Shown here: in pieces, positions 33,705 to 45,700 of the stretch | Position numbering within the stretch: the first letter of the stretch is position 1 | How the letters are laid out: each line of letters begins with the position of its first letter | DNA from: Duganella sp. SG902 | GTDB lineage: Bacteria; Pseudomonadota; Gammaproteobacteria; Burkholderiales; Burkholderiaceae_D | Direction: 5' to 3' | Assembly: GCF_013376005.1 (NCBI RefSeq) | Contig: NZ_JABMJK010000014.1 | Coordinates: 1 to 64,000, forward strand | DNA: 64,000 bases | The notes under the pieces: generated by a model | What the model was told of the DNA's origin: nothing | What the model saw: the letters and a program-made list of their open reading frames with translations, nothing else | The model's database searches: none | Program-made: the position numbers and the translations under genes

Positions 33705-36700
33705 ATGCCATCTTTAATCCCTGGTTTAACCACCGAACAAATCGCCGGCCTGCAGAGCAATCAGATCGCTTTATTGACGACTGCGGACATCGGCTTGCTC
33801 TCGACCCTGCAGATGACCGCCTGGGGCACGGAGCAGCTCGCCTTCTTCAGCAGCAATCAGATCCGGGCATTGTCGGTGCAGAACCTGCAAACGCTGAGCA
33901 CAGACCAGCTCGGCTACGGATTCAACACGCGCCAGGTGCAGGCGCTGGCCAGCAACCAGTTGACCGGACTGACGACCAACCAGTTGACGGCCGGCCTCAA
34001 TACCGACCAGTTCGCCGCCCTGACCACCGCGCAACTGAACGCCCTGACGGCCAGCCAGTTCGCCATCATCGCCACCGATGACATCGCCGCCCTGCGCACC
34101 GCGCAAGTGGCCGCCATCAACACCAACCTGTTCCACACGCTGACCAGCAAGCAAATCGTCGCCCTGACCTCCGACCAGTTTGCCGCGCTGCAGACCAGCC
34201 AGATCGCCAACCTGACCACGGCGCAGCTGGCCGCGATTGAAACCGAGGACATCGGCGCGCTCGGCACCAGGCAGCTGAACGCGCTCGCCATCACCCAGCT
34301 GGACGCCCTGAGCACCGCGCAGATGGCGGCGCTCAGCACCAAACAGATCGCCAACCTCGGCACGCTGCAGATCAACTCGCTGAGCACGGCGCAACTGGCC
34401 GCCATCGGCACCGACGGCCTGTCCAACCTCAAGACCCAGCAACTGGCCGCGCTCAACACGCAGCAATTCGCCGCGCTCAACAGCGACCAGATCGTCGCCC
34501 TGACCACCGCCCAGGCGGCCGCGCTGACCACCCAGCAATTGGGCCAGATGTCCAGCGCGCAGCTGTCCGCCATGGAGTCGCAAGACCTGCGCGCGCTGAA
34601 GAGCCAGCAACTGGGCGCCCTCGGCACCGCCGCCATCGCGGCGCTGGCCACCGACCAGATCACCGCGCTGACCACCGCGCAAGTCGCGGCGCTGACCAGC
34701 GCGCAGGTGCGCAGCCTGGGCACGGCCCAGATCGTCGCCCTGAGCACGGCGCAAGCCGCCGCATTGACCACGGCGCAAGTGCAGGCCCTGAGCAGCCAGC
34801 AAGTGGCCGCGATGGAGACGCAAGACATCGCCGCGCTGAAGACTGCGCAGCTGAACGCGCTGGGCAGCGCCCAGTTGAACGCGCTCGGCAGCGACCAGCT
34901 GGCGGCCCTGACCACGCAGCAGGCGTCCAACCTGGCCACCCAGCTCATCGCCGCCCTTGGCACCGCGCAAGTGGCCGCGCTGGAACTGCCGGACCTGGCC
35001 GCGCTGAAGAGCCAACAGATCGCCGCCTTCACCACGGCCGGCGTCGCCGCCCTGACCACCGACCAGATCGTCGCCCTGAAGACCGCGCAGACCAACGCGC
35101 TGAGCTCGCAGCAGCTGGCCGCCCTCGGCAGCGACCAGGTGCGCGCGCTGGAAACCCAGGACCTGGCCGCCATCCGCACCAGCCAGCTGAACGGCATCAG
35201 CAGCGCCAACATCGCCGCCCTGGGCACTGATCAGGTGGCCGCGCTGACCACCGCGCAGATTTCCAATTTCAGCAACAGCCAGTTGGCCGCGCTCGACAGC
35301 GACCAGATCATCGGCCTGACCACCCTGCAGGCGGGCGCCCTGACCACCGCGCAGATCGCCGGCCTGAGCAGCGCCCAGGTGGCCGCGCTGGAAACCCGCG
35401 ACCTGCGCGCGCTGAAGACCAGCCAGATCGTGGCCCTGACCACGGCGCAGATCGCCGCGCTGGGCACCGACCAGATCGCCGGGCTGAGCACGCAACAAAT
35501 CGCCGCGCTGACCACGCGCCAGTTCGTCATCCTGAGCACCGACCAGATCGTTGCGCTGAGCACCCAGCACATGGTGGCGCTGACCACCCAGCAGCTGAGC
35601 CAGATGACCAGCACCCAGCTGGCCGCGCTGGAGACCCAGGACTTCGCCGCGCTCAAGAGCCAGCAAGTGGCCGCGCTGGGCACCGCCACCACCTCGGTGC
35701 TGAGCACCGATCAGCTGGCCGCGCTGAGCACCGCGCAAATCGCCGCCATGCCCAGCGCGCAGATCCGCACCCTGAGCACCGACCAGATCGTCGCCCTCAA
35801 CACGGCGCAGATCGCCGCCCTGCAGACCGCGCAAGTCCAGGCGCTGAGCAGCGGCCAGATCGCCGCGATTGAAACCCGCGACCTGGCCGCCATGCGCACC
35901 GCGCAGTTGACCGTGCTGAGCAGCGCACAACTGGCCGCGCTCGGCAGCGACCAGATCGCCGCGCTGACCACGGCGCAGGCATCGAATCTCGGCACCCAGC
36001 AGATCGCCACGCTGAGCACGGCGCAACTGGCGGCGCTGGAAACGCAAGACCTGGCCGCCCTGCGCAGCCAGCAGATCGCCGCCATCAGCAGCGCCGGCAT
36101 CGCCGCGTTGGGCACCGCACAGGTGGCCTCGCTGACCTCGGCCCAGATCGGCGCGCTGCAAACCCGCCAGCTGGCCGCCCTGGATACCGACCAGGTCGCC
36201 GTCCTGAGCGCGGCGCAAGCCGCCGGCCTTGGCACCCAGCAGATCGCCGCGCTGTCGACGCTGCAAGCGGCCGCGCTCGGCACCGACACGCTGTCCAGCC
36301 TGAAAACCCAGCAGATCGCCGCGCTGGCCACCGGCGCCGTGGCCGCGCTGAGCACCAACCAGATCGTTGCCTTGAGCACGCTGCAAGCCAATGCGCTGAG
36401 CTCGCAACAACTGGCGGCGCTGTCGACCGACCAGCTGGCCGCCATGGAAACCCGCGACCTGGCGGCCCTGCGCACCAGCCAGTTGAACGGCTTGGGCACC
36501 GCCGGCATCGCCGCCCTCAGCACCGCGCAAGTGGCCGCGCTGGGCACCGCTTTGCTGTCCAGCCTGACCACGCGCCAGCTGGCCGCGCTCGACAGCGACC
36601 AGATCGTCAGCCTGACCACCGCGCAAGCGGCCTCGCTGACCACGCAGCAAATCGCCAGCCTCGGCACGGCGCAGATCGCCGCGCTGGAAACCGCCGACCT

Positions 36701-39700
36701 GGCCGCGCTGAGGACCGCGCAAATCGTCGCCCTCACCACCGCCCAGCTGGTGGCGCTGGGCACCGGACAAATCGTCGGCCTGAGCTCGCAGCAAGTGGCG
36801 GCGCTGACCACGCGCCAGGTGGCCGCCTTGTCGAGCGACCAGATCCTGTCCCTGCAGGCGTCGGCGCTGGCCGCGCTGCAATCGCAGCAGGTGGCGGCGC
36901 TGAGCAGCAACTCGGTGGCGGCCTTGACCACGGCCCAGATCGCCGCGCTGAGCACCGCCGTGCTGAGCTCGTTCACCACCGGCCAGATCGCCCTGCTGAG
37001 CACCGACCAGATCGTGGCCCTGAGCACGCTGCAAAGCGCCGCCCTGACCACCCGCCAGGTGGCCGCGCTGACCACCGACCAGGTCAACGCGCTGGAGACC
37101 CAGGATCTGGCCGCCTTCAACACGGCCCAAGTCGTCGCGCTGGGCAGCACCCAGATCGGCGCCCTGAACACCGCGCAAATCGCCGGCCTGCGCTCGCAGC
37201 AGGTGGCCGCGCTGGCCACCCGCCAGCTGGCCGCGCTGTCGACCGACCAGGTGGCCGCGCTGGAAACCCAAGACCTGGCCGCCCTCAACTCGCAACAGGC
37301 GCTGGCCCTGGGCAGCAACGCCGTGGCCGCGCTGACCACCGCGCAGGTGGCCGCGCTGACCTCGACCGTGCTGTCCGCCCTGAACAGCACGCAGATCGGC
37401 GCCCTGACCAGCGACCAGATCGTGGCCCTGAGCACCGCGCAAGCCGGCGTGCTGACCTCGCGCCAGGTGGCCGCGCTGTCCACCGACCAGCTGGGCGCGC
37501 TGGAAACGCAGGACCTGGCCGCCTTCAAGACCAGCCAGATCGCCGCCCTCGGCAGCGCGCAGATCGCCGCGCTGAGCAGCGACCAGGCCGCCGCGCTGAC
37601 CTCGCAGCAGGTCGCAGCGCTGAGCTCGCAACAAATCGCCGTGCTGGCCAGCGACCAGATCGTGGTCATGTCCAGTTCCGACCTGGCCGCCCTGCAATCG
37701 AAACAGGTGGGCGCGCTGGCCACCGGCACCCTGGCCGCGCTGACCACCGCGCAAGTGGCGGCGCTGACCAGCACCGTGCTGGCCGCCCTGAACACCGCGC
37801 AAGCCGCCGCCCTCACCACCGACCAGATCGTCGCGCTGGCGACCGCCCAGATCGGCGTGCTGAGCACGGCCGACCTGGCCACGCTGTCCACCGACCAGGT
37901 CAACGCGCTGGAAACGCGCGACTTCGCCGCGCTGAAAACCAGCCAGATCGCGGGCCTGACCTCGGACCAGATCGGTTCGCTGAACACCAGCCTGATCGTG
38001 GCGCTCACCACCAGCCAGGCCGCCGCGCTGACGCTGGCGCAACTGAACGCCCTCTCCACCGACCAGCTGGCCGCGATGGAAACCCAGGACTTCGCCGCGC
38101 TCAAGACCAGCCAGCTGCTGGGCCTGGGCACCAAGGGCCTCGCCACCCTGACGCCGGCCCAGGTGGCCGCGCTGGGCACGGCGCAGATCGTGCAGCTGAG
38201 CTCGGACCAAGTGCAGGTCTTGAGCAGCGCCCAGCTGGCCGCCCTGACCACGGCGCAGGTCGGCGCGCTCACCACCGCCCAGGTCGGCTACCTGCTGACC
38301 CAGCAAGTGGCGGTGCTGACCACCGCCGACTGGGCCGCGCTGAAAACCAGCCAGCTCAACGCGCTGAGCACCAGCCAGATCGCCGCCGTCACCACCGACC
38401 AGATCGTGGCGCTGAGCTCGCAACAGGCCGCCGCGCTCACCACACGCCAGCTGGCCACGTTCTCGACCGACCAGCTGAACGCCATGGAAAGCGCCGACCT
38501 CGGCGCGCTCACCTCGGCCCAGATCGCCAGCCTCGGCACCACCAATATCGCCGCGCTGGAACTGGCCCTGCTGGCCGTGCTGAAAACCCAGCAGACCGCC
38601 GCCCTGACCACCGCGCAAATCCAGGCGCTGGGCACGGCGCAGATCGCCGGCCTGAGCACGCTGCAGGCGTCCAACCTGACCAGCGCGCAAATCGCCGCCC
38701 TCGGCAGCGACCAGGTGCGGGCGCTGGAAACCGCCGACCTCAACGCGCTGAAGAGCACGCAGATCACCGCCCTGGGCAGTGAACAGGTGGCCCAGCTGAC
38801 CACCGACCAGATCGTCGCCCTGAATTCGCAGCAGGTGGCCGCGCTGGCCACGCGCCAGCTGGCCGCGCTCGACAGCGACCAGATCGCCGCGCTGGAAACG
38901 CGCGACCTGATCGCGCTGCAGACCGCGCAAATCGCCAGCCTCGGCACCGACAAGCTGAACGCGCTGACCAGCGCCCAGGTGCAGGCGCTGAGCACGGCGC
39001 AGATCGCCGCGCTGGGCACCAGCCAGTTGCGCAACCTGAGCACCGACCAGGTGGCCGCCCTGAACACCCTGCAAATCAGCAACCTGCTGACCGCGCAGAT
39101 CGCCGCCCTGACCACCGACCAGCTGGCCGCCTTCGGCACCCACGACCTGGCCGCGCTGAAGACCTCGCAAATCGCCGCGCTGACCACCGGCCAGATCAGC
39201 GAACTGAGCACCGACCAGATCGCCGCCCTGAACGCGCAGCAAGTGGCGGCCCTGAGCAGCCGCCAGTTGAACGCGCTGACCACCGACCAGATCGTGGCGC
39301 TGGAAACGCGCGACCTGATCGCGCTGACCACGGCGCAGATGAGCAGTCTCAACACCGACAGCCTGAACGCCCTCACCAGCACGCAGCTGCAGGCGCTGGG
39401 CACGGCCCAGCTCGGCGCCCTGAGCACCGGCCAGCTAGGCGCGCTGGACACCGCGCAGATCGCGGCGCTGAGCACGCTGCAGGCGTCCAACCTGAGCACC
39501 GCCCACATCGCCGCGCTGAGCAGCGACCAGTTGCAAGCGCTGGAAACGCAGGACCTGGCCGTGCTGAAAACCGCGCAGATCGCCGCGCTGGGCACGGCGC
39601 AGATCAGCCTGTTGAGCACCAACCAGATCGTGGCCCTGAATTCGCAGCAAGTGGCTGTCCTGAGCAGCCGCCAGCTGGGCGCGCTGACCAGCGACCAGAT

Positions 39701-42700
39701 CGTGGCCATCGAAACGCGCGACCTGGCGGCGCTGACCACGCTGCAAATCGCCGGCTTCAGCACCGACAACCTGAACGCGCTGACCACCGCGCAATTGCAG
39801 GCGCTCAACACGGCGCAGATCGCCGCCCTGAGCAGCAACCAGCTGCGCGCGCTGGACACCGCCCAGATCGTCGCCTTGAGCACGCTGCAGGCGTCCAGCC
39901 TGACCTCGCAACAAATCGCCGCGCTGACCAGCGACCAGCTGCAAGCGCTGGAAACCGCCGACTTCGCCGCGCTGAAAACCGCGCAGCTGGCGGTCCTGTC
40001 CACCAGCCAGATCGGCCTGCTGAGCAGCGACCAGATCGTCGCACTGACCACCCAGCAGATCGCCAGCCTGAGCACGCGCCAGCTGGCCGCGCTGGAAACC
40101 AGCCAGGTGATCGCGATTGAAACACGCGACCTGGCCGCCCTGACCACCGCGCAAATGAGCGGCCTCGGCAGCGAAAGCCTCAACGCCCTCGGCAGTGAGC
40201 AGGTACGCGCCCTGAACAGCGCCCAGCTGAACGCCCTCAACAGCGCGCAACTGCAGTCCTTGTCCACCGCGCAAGTGGCGCTGTTGAGCACCGCCCAGGC
40301 GACCAACCTGAGCACCACGCAAGTCCAGCTGCTCGGCAGCGACCAGCTGGTCGCCCTGGGCACCGACACCCTGGCCGTACTGAAAACCCAGCAGGTCGCC
40401 GCCCTGAAAACCAGCCAGATCGCCAGCCTCAACGCCGCGCAGATCGCCGCGCTGAGCACCCTGCAGGTCAGCAACCTCGGCACGCAGCAAGTGGCCGCGC
40501 TCGGCACCGACCAGCTGAACGCGCTGGAATCGCAAGACCTGCAAGCGCTGCGCACGGCGCAGATCGCCGCGCTGGGCACCAGCCAGATCGCCGGCCTGAG
40601 CACCGGGCAGGCCGCCGCCCTCAGCACCCTGCAGATCAGCAACCTGAGCACCACGCAACTGGCGGCGGTCGGCAGCGCGCAACTGCAAGCGTTCTCCACC
40701 ACCGACATCGTGGCGCTGAAGACCGCGCAAGTGACGGCGCTCACCACCAGCCAGCTGGACGCCCTGCTGAGCGACCAGTTCCGCGCCCTCAACACGGCGC
40801 AGATCAACGCGCTGGGCACGGCGCAATTCCAGTCGCTGGGCAGCGAGCAGATCGTGGCCCTGACCACGCTGCAGGCCGCCAACCTCAACTCCGCGCAACT
40901 GCAGGCGCTCAGCGCCAGCCAGCTGGCCGCGCTGGAAACCGAAGACCTGGCGGCGATGAAGACCGCGCAAGTCAACGCCTTCAAGACCAGCCAGATCGTC
41001 CTGCTCAACAGCGATCAGATCGCCGGCCTGAGCACGCTGCAAGTGTCGACCCTGGCCTCGCAGCAAGTGGCCGCGCTGGGCACCGCCCAGGTGCAGGCGC
41101 TGGAAACCCAGGACCTGGCCGCGCTGAAGACGGCGCAACTGCAAGTGCTGGGCAGCGACCAGCTGGACGCCATCACCACCACCCAGCTGCAAGCGCTGAC
41201 GGCGGCCCAGCTGGCGTCGCTGGCCACGGCGCAGATCCAGGCGTTGCTGACCACGCAGATCGCCGCGCTGACCACGCAACAAGTGGGCGCCCTGGCCACC
41301 GGCCAGATCGCCAGCCTGAGCACCAGCCAGCTGGCCGCCTTCACCACCGATGAAATCGCCGCGCTGAAGAGCGCGCAGGTGGCGTCGCTGCTGACCGCGC
41401 AAGTGGTGCGCCTGAGCACCGACCAGGTATTCGCGCTGACCAGCAACCAGGTGGCCGCCATGACCACCGGCCAGCTGTCCTCGCTGAGCTCCGACCAGGT
41501 GGGCGCCTTCGGCACCGAGGACCTGGCCGCGCTGAGCGCCGCGCAACTGGCCGCGCTCGGCTCGCTGGCCAACCTCAGCACCGACCAGATCCAGGCCCTC
41601 ACCACGGCCCAGATCGGCGGCCTGACCACGGCCCAGATCGCCGCGCTGAACACCGCGCAAATCGTCGCCCTGACCACGCGCCAGATCGGCGCCCTCAGCA
41701 CCAACGGCGTTGGCGTGCTGAGCAGCGACCAGCTGAAAGCGCTGGAACTGGAAGACTTGGCCGCGATGAAGACGTCGCAGATCAACGCCCTGAGCACCAC
41801 CCAGGTGACGCAGCTGAGCACCGACCAGATCGCCGCCCTGACCACGCTGCAGTTCGGCACCCTGCTGACGCAGCAGGTGGCCGCGCTCGGCACCGCGCAG
41901 ATCAAGGCCCTGTCGGCCGACGACATCGCGGCGTTGAAAACCGCGCAAGCCGCCACCCTCGGCAGCGACCAGCTCGGCGTGCTGTCCGACCTTCAGGTGC
42001 AAGCCCTGTCCGGCACCAACCTGAACGCCCTCGGCAGCGCGCAAGTGCGGGCGCTGAGCACCGACCAGATCGTCGCCCTGACCACGCAGCAATACGCCCT
42101 GCTCGGCAGCGCGCAAGTGGCCGCCCTCAGCACCAAGCAACTGAGCGCGATCGAGCAGGATGACCTGGCCGCGCTGAAAACCGCCCAGATCGCCATCCTC
42201 GGCACCGACCAGATCCAGGCGCTGGCGCCGGACCGCATCGCCGCGCTGACCACCGCGCAGGCGCAGGCGCTGAGCAGCACCCAGCTGCAGGCGCTGGGCT
42301 CGGCCCAAGTGCAGGCGCTGAGCACGGCCGACCTGTTCGCGCTGAAGTCGGCGCAGATCGCCGCCCTCAACACCAACCAGCTGAACGCGCTGCTGGACTA
42401 CCAGCTGCAAAGCTTCGGCCTGGTCCAACTGGGCGCGCTCAGCAGCACGCAGCTGCAGGCGCTCGGCAGCGACCAGATCATCCAGCTAACCACCACGCAG
42501 TACGGCTACCTGACCACCGCGCAGGTCGCGCTGCTGACCACCGCCCAGCTCGGCGCCATCGAGCTGGAAGACCTGGCCGCGCTCAAGACCGCGCAGTTGC
42601 TGGCCCTCGGCAGCGACCAGATCCAGTCGCTGACGGTGGACCGCATCGCCGCGCTGACCACGCTGCAGGCCCAGTCGCTGGCCACCCAGCAACTGGCGGT

Positions 42701-45700
42701 GCTGACCACGGCGCAAGTGCAGGCGCTGGAAACCGACGACCTGGCCGCGCTGAGATCCAGCCAGCTGCAGGCGCTGAGCAGCGCCCAGCTCAACGCGCTG
42801 AGCTTCAGCCAGGTGCAAAACCTCGGCAGCGCCCAGTTGAACGCCCTGACCAGCGCGCAATTCCATGCCCTGGGCAGCGACCAGATCATCGCCCTCAGCA
42901 CCACGCAAGCCAGCCAGCTGGCCAGCGCGCAGTTGATCGCGCTGAGCTCCGACCAACTGGCCGCGCTGGAACTGGAAGACCTGGCCGCGCTGCTCAGCAA
43001 CCAGATCGCCGCGCTGACCACGCAACAGTTCAGCCAGCTCGACCTGGCGCACGTCGGCGCGCTGACCACGGCGCAAGCCATCGCCGTGACCACGGCGCAA
43101 CTGGCGGCGCTGTCCACCAGCCAGTTCCAGGCGCTCAGCACCGACAACCTGGCGGCCCTGAAAACCGCGCAGATCGCCGCGCTGACCACCAACCAGCTGA
43201 TCACGCTGACCCAGGACCAGCTGCAAAACCTGACCACCGACCAGATCGACGCGCTGACCTCGGCCCAGGCCTCGTCGCTGACGACCGACCAGATCGCCTC
43301 CCTGACCTCGACCCAGGTCGACAACCTGGGCACGCGCCAGTTGAACGCGCTGACCAGCGCGCAGATCGCCGCCATCAGCACCGACAACTTCACCACGCTG
43401 TCGAGCGTGCAGATCGGCGCGCTCAACGCGGCCCAGTTCGGCGCCATCACCACCGACCAGATGGTGGCCCTGAGCAGCGAACAGGCCGTGGCGCTGACCA
43501 CCGCGCAGATCGCCGCATTCAGCAGCGACCAGCTGGACGCGCTGGAAACGCGCGACTTCGTGGTGCTGAAAACGGCGCAGATCGCCGCCATCAGCGCTGC
43601 CAACGTGGCGGCGCTGACCACCGACATCGTCAGCGTGCTGACCACCGCGCAGTTCGCCGGCCTGAACACCGACCAGATCGCCGCCCTGCAGACCGACCAG
43701 ATCGTGGCGCTGACCAGCGCCCAGGTCACCACGCTGAGCTCGGCCCAGATCGGCGCCCTCAGCCCTGATCAGGTGAGCGCGTTGGCGACCGAAGACTTCG
43801 TCTCGCTGCGCAGCAGCCAGCTGGCCGCCTTCAACACCGCGCAGTTCGCGGCGCTGACCAGCGACCAGCTGAACGCGCTGTCCACCAGCGCCTTCACCGC
43901 GCTGACCACGGCCATGCTGAGCCAGCTGACCGCCAGCCAGTTCAGCCAGCTGAGCACGGCGCAGATCGGCGCCCTGACCACGGCGCAGGCTGTGTCGCTG
44001 AGCACCGACCAGCTGGCTGCGCTGACCAGCGACCAGTTCCCGGTCCTCAGCACCAGCGCCATCCGTGTGTTGCAGTCCGACCAGTTCGGCGCGCTGAGCA
44101 CCGATCAGATCGTGGCGCTGGCCACCCAGCAAGTGCGCGCCCTGAACAGCATGCAACTGGGCGGCCTGACCACCGACCAGGTGGCGGCGCTGGAAACCCG
44201 CGACCTCGCGGCCTTGACCACCGCGCAACTGAACCTGCTGAACACCGACCAGGTGCAGGCACTGCTGACCGACCAGCTGGCCTCGCTGTCCACCGCGCAG
44301 CTCAGCACCCTGAGCACCGACCAGATCAGCGCCGGCCTCAACACCGACCAAATCGTCGCCCTGACCACGCAGCAAGCCGCCGCCCTGGCCACCAAACAGG
44401 TCGCGGCCCTGACCACCGACCAGATCGTCGCGCTGGAAACGCAGGACTTGTCCTCGTTCAGCACGCGCCAGATGGTGGCGCTGACCAGCGACCAGGTGAG
44501 CGCGCTGCGCAGCGACCAATTGAACGCGCTGACCACGGCCGAACTGGCCGCGCTCACCACCAGCCAGCTGATCAACGGTCTGAGCACCGACCAGCTGGTG
44601 GCGCTGGACACCGCCCACCTGAACGCGCTGACCACCAACCAGCTGACCTACGGCATCAGCAGCGACGCCATCGCCACGCTGACCACCGACCAGCTGCAAT
44701 CGCTGCGCACCGCGCAGACCGCCTACCTGGGCACGGCGCAGGTGGCCGCGCTGACCACCGACCAGATCGTCGCCCTGAGCAGCCAGCAGGTCGCCACCCT
44801 GACCACCCAGCAGGTGACCTCGCTGACCACCGACCAGATCGTCGCGCTGGAAACGGCCGACCTGGCCTCGTTCACCACGCGCCAGATGGTGGCGCTGAAC
44901 ACCGACCAGGTGGCGGCCCTGACCAGCGACCAGTTGAACAGCCTGACCACCACCGAGCTGGCGGCACTCACCACCAGCCAGCTCAGCCTCGGCCTCACCA
45001 CCGACCAGCTGGTCACGCTGGATAGCGCCCACATCAGCGCGCTGACCACCAACCAGCTGGCCTACGGTGTCGGCGTGGCGTCGATCGCCGCCTTGACCAC
45101 CGACCAGATCCAGGCGCTGCGCACCACGCAAGCGGCGACCCTGACCACGCTGCAAGTGCAGGCGTTGACCACCGACCAGATCGTCGCGCTGACCACCGCG
45201 CAGGCGTCCACCCTGAGCACCCAGCAGGTCGCGTCGCTGACCAACGACCAACTGGCCGCGCTGGAAACGGCCGACCTCAACGCCTTCAGCACGCGCCAGG
45301 TGGTGGCCCTGCAGGTCACCCAGGTGGCCTCGCTGAGCAGCGACCAGCTGAACAGCCTGAGCACCACGCAACTGACGGCGCTGACCACCAACCAGCTCGT
45401 CAACGGCCTCACCAGCGGGCAGGCACGCGCGCTGAGCACCGACCAGATCTACGCCCTCAGCACCCAGCAGCTGGCCTACGGCTTCAGCGTCGACAACCTG
45501 AACGCGCTGACCAGCGACCAGATCCAGTCGCTGCGCACCGTGCAGATCGCCGGCCTGACCACGCTGCAGGCGAGCGGCCTGAGCACCGACCAGATCGCGG
45601 CGCTGGCCACCGCGCAGATGACCGGCCTCAACACCGCGCAAATGCAGGCGCTGACCGGCGACCAACTGGCCGCCATCAACACCGCGCAGCTCGCCGCGCT

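Noticed and set aside
33771-39242. Open frame of 1,823 codons on the minus strand, plus similar ones at 38288-41008, 39435-42428 and 42486-47888
   Set aside because: They are antisense shadows of the 24-bp repeat: a repeated codon pattern without stops in one reverse frame stays open throughout. They are low-complexity and lack start signals or domains.
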